Origin: Halobacteriales archaeon QS_8_69_73
GTDB lineage: Archaea; Halobacteriota; Halobacteria; Halobacteriales; Haloarculaceae
Direction: 5' to 3'
NCBI GenBank assembly: GCA_003022945.1
Contig: PXRZ01000032.1
Location: forward strand, 12,076-76,075
Length of the DNA: 64,000 bases
Part shown: positions 7,818-16,900 of the stretch, in pieces
Layout of the letters: each line of letters begins with the position of its first letter
How positions within the stretch are numbered: position 1 is the stretch's first letter
The notes under the pieces: generated by a model
Database searches by the model: none
Told to the model about the DNA's origin: nothing
The model's input: the letters and a program-made list of their open reading frames with translations, nothing else
Program-made: the position numbers and the translations under genes

Positions 7818-9950
7818 TCAGAATAGAACCCGACCGGCGAGGTGCTCGAGCCGCCGGCCCAGCGACGACCACTCCTCGACGACGGCCAACTGGTGGAAGT
7901 ACGAACGGTCGGCGTCGACCGGGCGGCCGTCAAGATCGGGCGACGCGAGATAGACCCCCAGCACGGGGAAGGTGACGGCGTCGAGTTCGGCCGTGTAGGC
8001 GGCCGCGTCGTCGGGCTGTCCGTCGGTGACGACGACGGCGAACGGGTTCTCGGCGTCCCGGAGTCGCGTCCGCACGAGCGCCAGCGCGGTCGACAGTGGG
8101 GTGCCGCCGCCCGCCTGCCCGGTCAGCACGCGCTCGCGGGCCTCGCGGGCCGTCTCGGCGCCCGTCTTGACGAGCCGTACCTCCGACCCGTGGACGTCGA
8201 GCAGCGTCACGGCGACGCCGACTGACTCGAGAGCGGCGACGGCCGTCAGCGCCCCCGTCTCGGCCGCCGTGACCGCGCCGTCGCCCATCGACCCCGAGCG
8301 GTCCAGCACGACGATGCAGCTGTACTGCCGTTCGTCGCCGGCCTCCGTCCGGGCGAACACGTCCGGCCGGCCGCGGGCCGCGGCGACGAGCCGGGAGCGG
8401 TCGAACTCTCCGCGCCGGCGGCGGGACCGCTCGACGTCGCGCCGCTGCTCCCGGAGGCGGCTCCGGAACCGGCGGGCGAGCCGCCCGGCGTCCCGCCGGA
8501 CAGTCCGCCAGCGGTCCGCGGCGTGTCCATCGCCGCCGGTCACAACGCGGAGCGACGCGCCGTCGAGGTCGGCCCGCTTGAGCGCGTCGACGAACCCATC
8601 GAGTTCGGCGAGCCGCGCCTCGGCCCTGTCGAGTTCGGTCGCCTCGGCGGCCAGCTCCTCGCGGTACCGCTCCCGGATCGCCGCCTGCGTCCGGTCGTCG
8701 GCCGGCCTCGGCGTTTCGTCCGCTCCGTCTGCGGACCCGGGCTCTGCCGGCTCGCCCTCGGCGTCGGCCCCCGACTCGCCCGGCAGTCGGCCGGCCCCGG
8801 GGTACGGCGACGCCTCGGCCCACTCGTCGTCCGGGTCGTCGCCGGCGGTGTCGCCCTCGGCGTCGGGCTGCTCGCGGCGCGTCTCCGGCGGGTCGTCGCC
8901 GACGTGGTCGCCCGGGTCGGCGACGCGGGTGACCTGGCTGGTCACCTCCCGGGCGACCGTCTCCCGCGGGAGCTCCCGGGCCGACCGCGTCTCCCGGCCG
9001 AACTCGCCGGCCGTGTCGTCCGGCTTCCCCTCTACGGGGGCGCCGGCACCGGGGTCGGGCAGGACGTCGGCGTCGGTCGCCCGGGCGGCGCGGTCGGGGC
9101 GACCGTCGGTGCGGACGGTTCCGTCGGCGTCGAGCAGCCGTGCCAGCTCGCTCGCGCCGGCGCCCGACGCCGTCGCGTCGTCCAGCGCGTCGCGGAGGGC
9201 CGTCCAGAACGACCAGACGTGCCGGTTGCGGGCCGCGGGCTCCGGCTCGGACAGCACCCGTCGGACCGTCCGCCGCATCACTGGGATGAACTCCTCCAGC
9301 ACGCGGCGGTCCCGCAGCGACGCCATCCGCAGCGCGGCGTCGTCGTCGCCGAGCCGCCGGAACCGTCCGCTGTCGTAGATGGCCATGTCCGCGAGCCCGC
9401 AGACGACCGCGTGGAAGAAGCTGAACCGCCGGCGTCCGTCGTGGCTCTCGTGACCGAACGTCCCCGTCTCCAGCAGGTTCGCGTTCAGCAGGTCGAGTTC
9501 CGTCGCCACCGCGTACCGGTGGCGGAGCTGTCGCTCGACGGCGCCGTCCTCGAGGGTGTTCCAGATCCGGGCGAACAGCCGGCGTCGGTCGGGGTCGACG
9601 TCGGCGAGCAGGTCGTGGAAGCCGTCGACGTCGGTGTACAGCAGGTGTCCCATCTCGTGGACGACCAGCGCCTCCTGCACCGCCAGGTCGAACACCCGCC
9701 GGCGAAGGTCGGTCACCGGCTGGTCGAACGCCCGCGTCGTGACCGCGATGGTCGGCCGGTCGCCGTCGTACTCGGTGACCGCCGTCCGCAGCGTCTCCGA
9801 GAACCGAACCGTCGGCCGGTCGGTGGCCAGGAGTCGGGCGTACGTCTGGAGGTAACGGCGCCGCTTCTCGGACTCCCGGAGGGTTTCGGCCTCGCCGACC
9901 CCGAGCCGCTCCCGTATCGCCTGCGTCGACGTCGACCCGGTCAGTCGCAC
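7818..9950 (-). CDS. VWA-domain protein with HExxH motif (CobT/NorD-like partner of a MoxR ATPase)
   Basis: 710 residues. HEMGH at residues 98-102 is a zinc-peptidase-like metal motif. A long acidic, low-complexity middle (about 260-400) precedes a charged helical segment and a C-terminal von Willebrand A domain whose MIDAS loop reads DRSGSMGDG near residue 550, followed by a TG-G-TPLSTAL stretch and VVVTDGQPDD. CobT, NorD and related proteins share this plan and act with a MoxR-type AAA ATPase to remodel or insert metal into a target enzyme. The ATPase gene lies immediately upstream (start codon 1 nt from that gene's end), so the two probably form one complex. The target is unknown. Confidence 0.88.
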   Translation of the reverse strand: MRLTGSTSTQAIRERLGVGEAETLRESEKRRRYLQTYARLLATDRPTVRFSETLRTAVTEYDGDRPTIAVTTRAFDQPVTDLRRRVFDLAVQEALVVHEMGHLLYTDVDGFHDLLADVDPDRRRLFARIWNTLEDGAVERQLRHRYAVATELDLLNANLLETGTFGHESHDGRRRFSFFHAVVCGLADMAIYDSGRFRRLGDDDAALRMASLRDRRVLEEFIPVMRRTVRRVLSEPEPAARNRHVWSFWTALRDALDDATASGAGASELARLLDADGTVRTDGRPDRAARATDADVLPDPGAGAPVEGKPDDTAGEFGRETRSARELPRETVAREVTSQVTRVADPGDHVGDDPPETRREQPDAEGDTAGDDPDDEWAEASPYPGAGRLPGESGADAEGEPAEPGSADGADETPRPADDRTQAAIRERYREELAAEATELDRAEARLAELDGFVDALKRADLDGASLRVVTGGDGHAADRWRTVRRDAGRLARRFRSRLREQRRDVERSRRRRGEFDRSRLVAAARGRPDVFARTEAGDERQYSCIVVLDRSGSMGDGAVTAAETGALTAVAALESVGVAVTLLDVHGSEVRLVKTGAETAREARERVLTGQAGGGTPLSTALALVRTRLRDAENPFAVVVTDGQPDDAAAYTAELDAVTFPVLGVYLASPDLDGRPVDADRSYFHQLAVVEEWSSLGRRLEHLAGRVLF

Positions 9951-9951
9951 G

Positions 9952-11004
9952 TCACGCCCACCGCGTCGAGTCGATCGCCTTCGCGACGGCGTTGCGGTCC
10001 TCGACGGTGGCCCGCGTCTCGAGCACCTGCTTCGTCGCCGCCGCCGGCGTCATGTCGAACTCCGACACCAGTCGGCCGACCTTGATGACGGCCCGGTGGG
10101 ACGTCGGCGTCGCGATGTCGCGGTCCCGGTAGCTCGCCCGGAGGTTCGCGGCCAGCTCCGTCAGCCGCTCGGCGACCTGCTCGTCGCGCTCGACGCCGCG
10201 CCGGAGGTCGGTCGTCTCGTACAGCAGCCGCCGCTCGTCGGCCGGCTGGAGGTAGTCCAGCGTCAACTCCCAGAACCGTGACCGGAAGGCGTCGTTGAGC
10301 GGGCTGGTCCCGGCGTACCGCGGCGGGTTCATCGTCGCGACGAACCGAAACGACGGGTGCGGCTCCAGCACCTCGGCGGTCGACTTTACGACCAGCCGGC
10401 CGTCGCGCTCGGTCAGCCCGTGCAGCGGCATCGTCGCCGCCGGGCCGGCGGCGTTCAGCTCGTCGGCCACGAACGTCCAGCCGTGCTCGACCGCCCGGTA
10501 GAGGATTCCCGGCGTGAACGCGAAGGCGTGTTCGGCGCCGACCAGCTCGGCGGCCTCGCCGACGGTCACGTCGCGGTCCTCGGCCAGCCGCTCGACGCGG
10601 GCGATGCGGGTCTCCTCGGCCGTCTCGTCGGGGGCGTACTCGCCGACCAGATCGGCGTACGTCGTCCCCGAGCCGAAGTTGACGCGAACGAGCGGCCTGT
10701 TCGTTCGCGCACAGAGCTGTCTGACCAGCCGGTTCTTGCCGACACCCGTCTCGCCGGTCAACAGCAGCGCGTACTCCTCGTCGGCGAGGAACCGACCGGC
10801 CAGCTCGACGTCGGAGCTGCCGTCCCGGACCTCTCGGTCGACGTACGTGTGGTCCGTCTCGGGGACGAGCGGGTGATCCGGGTCGTCCAGCACCGGCAGT
10901 CCGTGAAACGTCTCTCCGGTCGGGCTCCCGGCGGGCCGCGTCAGCCCCGAGATGGCGACGTCGGCGGCGTCCCCGCCGGCCGACACCGCCCCGTTTTCGC
11001 TCAT
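9952..11004 (-). CDS. MoxR/CobS-like AAA ATPase with atypical Walker A (GKN)
   Basis: 350 residues from ATG 11004. The Walker A region at about 84-91 reads GETGVGKNR, with Asn where Ser or Thr is usual; Walker B is FVADELN; the sensor segment FVATMNPPRYAGTSPLNDAFRSRF is typical of AAA_5/MoxR proteins. The C-terminal lid is present. It pairs with the VWA protein immediately downstream. ATP use is expected, but the Asn makes the P-loop unusual; I recall GKN variants in some haloarchaeal relatives, so it may be a subfamily trait. The minus strand upstream of its ATG is GC-rich with no clear TATA. Confidence 0.87.
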   Translation of the reverse strand: MSENGAVSAGGDAADVAISGLTRPAGSPTGETFHGLPVLDDPDHPLVPETDHTYVDREVRDGSSDVELAGRFLADEEYALLLTGETGVGKNRLVRQLCARTNRPLVRVNFGSGTTYADLVGEYAPDETAEETRIARVERLAEDRDVTVGEAAELVGAEHAFAFTPGILYRAVEHGWTFVADELNAAGPAATMPLHGLTERDGRLVVKSTAEVLEPHPSFRFVATMNPPRYAGTSPLNDAFRSRFWELTLDYLQPADERRLLYETTDLRRGVERDEQVAERLTELAANLRASYRDRDIATPTSHRAVIKVGRLVSEFDMTPAAATKQVLETRATVEDRNAVAKAIDSTRWA

Positions 11005-11074
11005 CGGGGGACGTACCGGTTCGGCGAATAAAAACCTCCGTGGACGCCGCGGGGCCGCCGCCCGGCAGCGACGC

Positions 11075-12838
11075 TCACAGCGCGACGAGACACTCCTCGA
11101 TCTGTCGCCGGACGGCCTCGACGACCGCGCCGCCGGTCCCGGCCAGCCGGACCAGCGGCGGCAGGGCCGACACCACCCCGGCGTCGACTGAGAGGAACTG
11201 CTCCGAGACGCCGGCCGTCCCGTCGCCGATGTCCGGGACGAGCCCGCAGCTGGCCTCCGTCGCGAGCACGATCGTCGACCCGGAATCGAACCACTCGTGG
11301 GCCTTAGCAAGGGCCTCCTCGTGACGCCCGGCGATGACCAGCCGCTTCACCCGACAGAGTTGCCGGTGACAGGCGACGCCGACCCGGAGCGAGTCGTCGT
11401 CGGTCGCGACCGCGTCGTAGCGCTCGAGCGCCGTCTCGAAGTCGCCGCGCCGCTCCGCTCGCCGGGCGGCCGCGACCGTCTCGATGGCGTCCAGTTCCCG
11501 GAGCTGCAGCGACCCCTGCGGCGCCGCCGCCGCCTCGGCGCGCGCCGCCTCGGCCGCCCGGCGGACCGTCCCGTAGTCGGCCGCCTCGAAGGCGAGCCGC
11601 GCCCGCGTCTCGTGCTCGCGGCAGCGGTGGGTACGGATTGTGCCGGCGACGGCGGACTCGATTTCCTCGGGCGAGGCGCGTCCCGTCGGCGCCATCGTCG
11701 CCGGCTCGAGCCGCTCGAACAGCCGGCGCGCGGCGACGTGGAGCCGCCGCCGACTCGCCGGCTCGTCGACCGCGTGGGCCGCGTGCCGGACGGCCTTGCT
11801 GAGGTACTTGACGAACCGGGCGGCGTCGACCGACCGGACTGCGGTAGCCGCCCGTGCGTACTCGTCGGCGACGGTCCACCAGGCCGGCTCCGGCCGCCCC
11901 GCGCGGGTCGACAACCACCGACCGCCGCCGGCCTCGATGGCCCGTGCGAGATGAAGATACGACTCGACGTACGCCGCCCGCTCGGGGTCCCCTGCGTACG
12001 GCGCGACGTCACACAACAGTTGCAGGTGACGCCGCGCCAGGATGAACTCCGCCCGGGTGACGTCGTCGTCACCGTGTCGGTACGCCTCGACGTCGCGCGT
12101 CGCCGTCAGGTAGAGGTAGCCGCAGATGGTTTCGACCGACGGGGCGTCGTGAACCGCCGCCTCGTGGAGCCGGCGCTTCTCGGGGTCGACGAACGACCGT
12201 TCGGCGGCGGCGGCGAGATAGCCCGGCGCGCTCCGCTCGCCGTCGACCGGGGGGTCCGGTGTCGGAACCGTCTCGGCGTACGTGGCCGCCGCCGCCGACA
12301 GTCGCTCCGTCGGCGTTCCCGCCGCGAGCGTGACCTCGGTCAGCCACGCGCGAGCGACGTACTCGACGGCGGCGTACTCCCCGGACGGGACGGCCGACAG
12401 CAGGTCCGCGAGTGTCTCGCGGGTCCCGACCGGCGTCTCGACCTCGTCGTAGAGGTGTTCGACCGTTGTCTTGACCACTGACAGCAGGGTCGGGACGGTT
12501 ACCTCCAGCGTGCCGAACCGCCGCCTGCGGCCGGCGAGTTCCCGCAGCGTCGACACGGAGTACGCCCGGCCTCGCGGGCTGTCGCCGAGGATCATGTTCT
12601 TCAGGCTGCGGTCGAGTCGCTCCTCGAGCCGTCGCCGGACGGCCGCCGTCGGCCCGCGGTCGAGGAACACCCGCCGTAGCTCGACGTACTCCTCGAACGA
12701 CAGCGACCGCTGTGCGTTGCCCCGCAGCGCCGAGTAGAAGCCGACTTCGTCGTCGTAGTCGGCCGCGAACCGCTCGTACAACTCCGGGTCCGCAACGAGC
12801 GCGGCGGCCTGCTCGGCAGGGTCCGTCGCGCGATTCAT
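11075..12838 (-). CDS. Helical-repeat (TPR-like) protein of the MoxR-VWA cluster, unknown function
   Basis: 587 residues from ATG 12838. Almost entirely predicted helical, with Ala/Arg/Glu-rich pairs such as RAAEAARAEAAAAPQ and ERRGDFETALERYDAVATDDDSLR that look like TPR units in the last third. No signal peptide or membrane segment. It ends 71 nt before the ATPase gene in the same direction, so it is probably the first gene of a four-gene unit (TPR-like, AAA ATPase, VWA, zinc ribbon). A role as scaffold or target adaptor is inference from context. Confidence 0.68.
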   Translation of the reverse strand: MNRATDPAEQAAALVADPELYERFAADYDDEVGFYSALRGNAQRSLSFEEYVELRRVFLDRGPTAAVRRRLEERLDRSLKNMILGDSPRGRAYSVSTLRELAGRRRRFGTLEVTVPTLLSVVKTTVEHLYDEVETPVGTRETLADLLSAVPSGEYAAVEYVARAWLTEVTLAAGTPTERLSAAAATYAETVPTPDPPVDGERSAPGYLAAAAERSFVDPEKRRLHEAAVHDAPSVETICGYLYLTATRDVEAYRHGDDDVTRAEFILARRHLQLLCDVAPYAGDPERAAYVESYLHLARAIEAGGGRWLSTRAGRPEPAWWTVADEYARAATAVRSVDAARFVKYLSKAVRHAAHAVDEPASRRRLHVAARRLFERLEPATMAPTGRASPEEIESAVAGTIRTHRCREHETRARLAFEAADYGTVRRAAEAARAEAAAAPQGSLQLRELDAIETVAAARRAERRGDFETALERYDAVATDDDSLRVGVACHRQLCRVKRLVIAGRHEEALAKAHEWFDSGSTIVLATEASCGLVPDIGDGTAGVSEQFLSVDAGVVSALPPLVRLAGTGGAVVEAVRRQIEECLVAL

Positions 12839-13011
12839 CGGGATACCCGGTCTTGGACACCGGCGGTTAACTGCCCTTCGTCCCGCCGGGGTCGGCCGCA
12901 TCGTCGGGTGCGAATCCGTGTAGACGGGAGACCGCTGCTGCCGGTGGGCGCCGAGCAGGGTCAGAACCGCAGGCGAGCGACGGCGGGTCGACCGTCGCCG
13001 ACGGGGACGGT

Positions 13012-13662
13012 TCACCGCGGCGAGCGATCGAAGGGCCGCCACCCGTCGGGCTGGCCCGGGAGCCCACGGGCCCGCAGTTCGGAGCCACCGTCGCCGTCCC
13101 GGACCTCGATGCGGCCGCCGCAGAACTGCGACAGCGTCCGGATGGCCTGCTCGTCGTGGCTTGCGGGATCGAGGAGAAACGCCCCGAGTCCGCCGACGCT
13201 GTCGATACGGCCGACGAGCGTGTGGACGAACCGCGAGACGGTCCGGAGGTCGCCGAACGACAGCAGCGTCGACAGTGAGAATAGCCCGGTCCGGACGCGC
13301 TCGATACCGTCGCCGTCGAAATCGACGTAGACGTCGGAAAAGCGCATCCCGATGCCGGTGAGATCCGCCGGCCCGGACACCGGTAACACCTGCGCCAGGA
13401 CGTCGTCGTCCTCCTGGCCGACGCAGTCGAGGATGGCGGTGCGGTCGTCGCTGACCTGGATGCCGAGCCGCTCGCAGTCGGCGGCGACCCGCTCGGCCCG
13501 CCGGTTCGTGGTGACGACGATGGCGCCCTCGCCGGCCGGCCCGGCCAGCAGCCGCAGCCCCAACTCGCGGGCGCCCTCGTGCCGCGGCCCGGTGACGAGG
13601 ACGGTCGTTCCCGGCCGGATATCGTCGAGCGGGAGCCGGTCGAAGGCGTAGGCGTCACCCAT
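13012..13662 (-). CDS. RecA-superfamily ATPase-like protein (DUF7504/KaiC-type, degenerate)
   Basis: 216 residues from ATG 13662, overlapping the upstream regulator by 8 nt. The fold order is that of RAD55/KaiC-like haloarchaeal proteins: PGTTVLVTGPRHEGARELGLRLL (P-loop position, but without a Lys-Ser/Thr), IVVTTNRRAERV, then DVYVDFDGDGIERVRTGLFSLSTLLSFGD and FLLDPASHDEQAIRTLSQFC. The nucleotide loop is therefore degenerate. Such proteins are often found next to receiver/GAF regulators in haloarchaea, as here, and probably signal rather than hydrolyse ATP. Confidence 0.75.
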   Translation of the reverse strand: MGDAYAFDRLPLDDIRPGTTVLVTGPRHEGARELGLRLLAGPAGEGAIVVTTNRRAERVAADCERLGIQVSDDRTAILDCVGQEDDDVLAQVLPVSGPADLTGIGMRFSDVYVDFDGDGIERVRTGLFSLSTLLSFGDLRTVSRFVHTLVGRIDSVGGLGAFLLDPASHDEQAIRTLSQFCGGRIEVRDGDGGSELRARGLPGQPDGWRPFDRSPR

Positions 13663-14536
13663 CGTCGCCTCCCGTCTCGCGGAGCCGGCGACGCAGCTCC
13701 AGTTGCTCCATCGTCTGGCCGGCGAACAGCGACAGCAGCTCCCGGTCCCGTCCATCGAACTCCCGAGACTCGCCGTCCTGGAGGCAGAACGTCCCGATTG
13801 CCCGGCCGTCCGGCGCCGTCAGCGGCGCCCCCGCGTAGAACCGTATCTCCGCGGCCGCCAGCGTCTCGTTGTCGCTGAACCGCGGGTCAGCCGTCGCGTC
13901 CTCGACGACCGTCACGCCCTCTTCGAGGATGGCGTACGTACAGATGGTGTCCTCGCGGTCCAGGGAGTCGACGTCGGCGCCGTGACAGGAGAGGAACCGC
14001 TCCTCGTGGCTGTCGACGAGACCGACGGCCGCCGAGTCGACGTCGAACTGCGCGGCGGCCAGCTCGGTCAGCCGGTCCAGCGACGCCGACAGCGCCGCCG
14101 GGTCGGTCGCGTACCGCGACAGCGTCGCCAGCCGCGCGTCCTCGTCGTCCGGCAGCGGGTAGGCCGTCTGACTCCGGAAGGCGAGGCTGTGCTCGACGAT
14201 CTCGACCAACCGGTCGGCCGACCCCGGGTCGTCCTTGCGGACGTACTCGGCGATCACTTCGCCGAACGCCTCCGTGTCCATCTCCCCGATGCCCGCGTCG
14301 GTGTAGAGCACGCAGGCGGTATCCGGCGACGCGGCCCGCGTCTCTCGGACCAGCTCCAGCCCGCTGCCGTCGGGGAGATCGTACTCGGTGACCAGACAGT
14401 CGACCGGGCCGACCTCCTCGAGGGCCTCCCGGGCCGCGCCGGCGGAGTCGACCCCGTGGGTCCGGAATCCGCCCGCCTCCAGCGCGTCGCGAGCCGCCGA
14501 CAGCTCGTCCGTGTCGGGGTCGGTACAGAGTATCAC
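13655..14536 (-). CDS. Receiver-GAF signalling protein
   Basis: 293 residues from a GTG start at 14536 (VILCTDPDTDEL), chosen because it opens the receiver beta-strand and follows a TTTTGA box at 25-30 nt; an ATG at 14590 is an alternative. Residues 1-115 form a CheY-like receiver (EYDLPDGSGLELV region, phospho-acceptor position degenerate). A GAF domain follows (DSAAVGLVDSHEERFLSCHGAD ... CTYAILEEGVTVVEDATADPRF ... FYAGAPLTAPDGRAIGTFCLQDG). It lacks a kinase domain and ends in a short amphipathic helix. It overlaps the DUF7504-type gene by 8 nt, implying joint function. Confidence 0.82.
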   Translation of the reverse strand: MILCTDPDTDELSAARDALEAGGFRTHGVDSAGAAREALEEVGPVDCLVTEYDLPDGSGLELVRETRAASPDTACVLYTDAGIGEMDTEAFGEVIAEYVRKDDPGSADRLVEIVEHSLAFRSQTAYPLPDDEDARLATLSRYATDPAALSASLDRLTELAAAQFDVDSAAVGLVDSHEERFLSCHGADVDSLDREDTICTYAILEEGVTVVEDATADPRFSDNETLAAAEIRFYAGAPLTAPDGRAIGTFCLQDGESREFDGRDRELLSLFAGQTMEQLELRRRLRETGGDDG

Positions 14537-14730
14537 TCGGAGAGCTCGGACCGGGTGAGTCAAAAGCCTACCGGCAAAATCGGCCGACATACGGCCGCTG
14601 GCCTGCGTCCGACCGCCGGTCACCGCCAGGAGACGCAGGCGACCGCCCTGCCCCCGGCGCCGGGACCTGGAGGCCGCGGAGACCGGCGACGAACCGCTCG
14701 GCGACCCGGGTGTCGGCGTAGCGGGCCACC

Positions 14731-14921
14731 TCACCGGAGGAACGAGTAGATCGCCGCGACGGTCTCGGCGAGCATCACCGCCGTGGACAGCACCGGTTCG
14801 AGGAGAGGTCGGGACGAAACGTCCGGTGGCCGTCGAGCCAGACCCAGCCGAGTACCGCGAGAAGCAGCACGTTTCCCGCCGCGAGAACCGTCGCGATCGT
14901 GACCGGACCGGACGAACCCAC
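14731..14921 (-). pseudogene. Small two-helix membrane protein, frameshifted
   Basis: A GTG at 14921 opens a hydrophobic helix (VTIATVLAAGNVLLLAVLGW), which continues in the +1 alternative frame as LEPVLSTAVMLAETVAAIYSFLR and ends at 14731. Together they make a plausible ~63-residue protein with two membrane spans, of a kind common in haloarchaea. The span of 191 nt is not a multiple of three and the shift lies near 14805-14830. A TATA box precedes it. Confidence 0.5.
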
Positions 14922-14950
14922 GCCCGTGCTCTCTCCCGTGAATTGAACCC

Positions 14951-14960
14951 CACTTTATCG
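14951..14960 (-). promoter_or_regulatory. TATA box upstream of the small membrane protein
   Basis: CGATAAAGTG on the minus strand, 30-39 nt before the GTG at 14921. Confidence 0.5.
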
Positions 14961-15024
14961 ACCGAGCCTTGGAGTTTCCTGCCGGACCTGTACCGGCGAC
15001 CGAAGCGTCGCCGGACCGGGCGGC

Positions 15025-15702
15025 TCAGTCGTCGGCCGCCGCGGCGTCGTCGGTCAGCGCCCGCCGGGTCGTCGGCGCGAGCGTCGCGACGACCGCCTCG
15101 CCGGCCCGCTCCCGTTCGATGACGCCGCGCTCTTCGAGCCGCGAGAGGTGGTGTGAGGCCGTCGAGACCGCCCGGTCGGTCGCGGCCGCGACGGTCGCCG
15201 TCGCGGCGGGTTCGTTGGCGGCGACCGCCCGCAGCACCGCCGCCGTCGCGTCGGCGCCGAGCACCCCCGCCAGCTCGGCGTCGATGTCGGCGGGCGCGAA
15301 CCGGTCCGTCCCGGCGACGGTCGCGCCGCCGACCAGCCCCGCGTCTCGGAGTACGCCGACGTGGTACTTGACCGTCGACTTCGCGACACCGACGGCCGTC
15401 GCGATGGCGGAGAGACTCGCTCCGGGCGACGATTCGATGGCCTCGAACACCGCCGCCCGCGTCGGCTGCTCGAGGACGCCCTCGGTGTCGGTCCGGCTGA
15501 GGCTGCCGGACGACGCCCCGAGCCGGACCGTGTCAACGGTCGCGCCGCCAGGGCCGCCAGGGCCGCCGAGCCCGCCCACGCCGCCGGCCGCCGCGTGCGA
15601 GGCGTCCCGCTCGGCCGCGTTCGCGCCGCTCGCGGCCGCCGGGACCGCCAGCGCGGCCGTCAGACAGACGACGAGAATCCCCAGGAGTAACCGTCGGTCC
15701 AT
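15025..15702 (-). CDS. Secreted or membrane-anchored double winged-helix protein
   Basis: 225 residues. An N-terminal signal-like hydrophobic segment (RRLLLGILVVCLTAALAVPAAAS, residues 3-25) is followed by a Gly-rich linker and two winged-helix modules: TRAAVFEAIESSPGASLSAIATAVGVAKSTVKYHVGVLRDAGLV and a second with STASHHLSRLEERGVIERERAG. Haloarchaea have many such membrane-tethered HTH proteins. If the segment is an uncleaved anchor with the HTH inside, it could act as a membrane-bound regulator; the orientation is not settled by the sequence. It lies alone, 49 nt from the DoxX gene end. Confidence 0.8.
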   Translation of the reverse strand: MDRRLLLGILVVCLTAALAVPAAASGANAAERDASHAAAGGVGGLGGPGGPGGATVDTVRLGASSGSLSRTDTEGVLEQPTRAAVFEAIESSPGASLSAIATAVGVAKSTVKYHVGVLRDAGLVGGATVAGTDRFAPADIDAELAGVLGADATAAVLRAVAANEPAATATVAAATDRAVSTASHHLSRLEERGVIERERAGEAVVATLAPTTRRALTDDAAAADD

Positions 15703-15751
15703 GGAACCGCTCGACCGCCGGGTCGTGTATGCCTTTCGACCTGTGGCGACG

Positions 15752-16849
15752 TCAGTCGCCGCCGGCCGCCTGCCCCGTCGGCTCCTCGACGGTGCCGGCC
15801 AGCCGGCGGTGGAGCCGCGGGATGACCCGCGAGTCGAGGGCGTACGGCCCGCTGCCGGTCACCAGTAGCGCCGAGGAGAGCCCGAACAGCGTCACGTGCG
15901 CGAGCACGGGGTCGTTCGGCAGGCCGAACAGCGTCGTCGTGAAGAGGACGAATCCGACGGCCGCGGCCCCGCGGGTGAAACAGCCGGCCACGAGCAGGAC
16001 GCCGACGGCCAGCTCCGCGAGGCCAGCGCCGAACACCCACAGCTCCGGGGCGACCGGAACGATCGCCGTGAGGTCGTACTGCTCGACGACGGCGAGCCCG
16101 CGGCCCGGCTGGAGCCACTTCTGGGTGACGCCGAGGTAGGCGAAGTTGAGCCCGAGGCCGACCCGGACGACCGTCGGTACGATCTCGTGGGTCAGCCCGG
16201 CCCGGTCGAACAGTTCTCCCGGCGTCGGCGCGTCGCGGAACCGGCTCAGGGCGGTACCGTCGGTCACCGTGATGCGCTGCAGGAGCATGTCCGCCGACGG
16301 CTGACCCGGCCCGAGCGCCACGATGGCCAGCAGGCCGGGGACGTACTCGCTGGCCAGCAGCATCGTCGGGAAGTGTGTGGCCAGCCCGACGAGGTACGCG
16401 ATCAGTCCGACGGCGGCGACGAGCCGCGTTGCCAGCCCGAACAGCAGCATGAAGCCGACGAACACCTGCAGCAGCCGCGCCTCGACCGGGACGCTCGGCG
16501 AGAAGTAGTAGCCCGCGAACCCGGCGCCGACCAGCGGTAGTCCCATACTCAGCCGGAGCATCCACGGCAGGTACGGCCGGTAGGACCGCAGCGTCCGGAT
16601 GCCGACCCGGACGTCGGTCAGCCGGTCGGCGTACCGCAGGTACGCGACGGCGGTCCCGGCCGCCGCGGCGCCGCCGCCGGCCAGCAGCAGTAGGTTCAGC
16701 GGCGCGGCGGCCACGCCGCCGAGGAGCTCCGCGAACGATTCCGAGCCGGCCGGGGCGTCGGTGACGTAGTCGACGTGGGCCGACGCGACCCCTGTGCCCC
16801 CGCAGGCGGCGGCCGAAAGCACCACGAGCAGCCGTGCGAGCCGCTTCAT
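15752..16849 (-). CDS. DoxX-family membrane protein
   Basis: 365 residues with a signal-like N-terminus and about eight hydrophobic spans. The second half (RVGLGLNFAYLGVTQKWLQPGRGLAVVEQYDLT ... WVFGAGLAELAVGVLLVAGCFTRGAAAVGFVLF) is the DoxX pattern, seen in quinol-oxidase-associated and thiosulfate-linked membrane proteins; the first half holds a similar four-helix unit, so the protein looks like an internal duplication. The substrate or partner is unknown. Confidence 0.8.
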   Translation of the reverse strand: MKRLARLLVVLSAAACGGTGVASAHVDYVTDAPAGSESFAELLGGVAAAPLNLLLLAGGGAAAAGTAVAYLRYADRLTDVRVGIRTLRSYRPYLPWMLRLSMGLPLVGAGFAGYYFSPSVPVEARLLQVFVGFMLLFGLATRLVAAVGLIAYLVGLATHFPTMLLASEYVPGLLAIVALGPGQPSADMLLQRITVTDGTALSRFRDAPTPGELFDRAGLTHEIVPTVVRVGLGLNFAYLGVTQKWLQPGRGLAVVEQYDLTAIVPVAPELWVFGAGLAELAVGVLLVAGCFTRGAAAVGFVLFTTTLFGLPNDPVLAHVTLFGLSSALLVTGSGPYALDSRVIPRLHRRLAGTVEEPTGQAAGGD

Positions 16850-16900
16850 ACGTCCCCTTCCGGCGAGCGTGTCTTCACCTTTGCGACACGTCCCGGCGGT

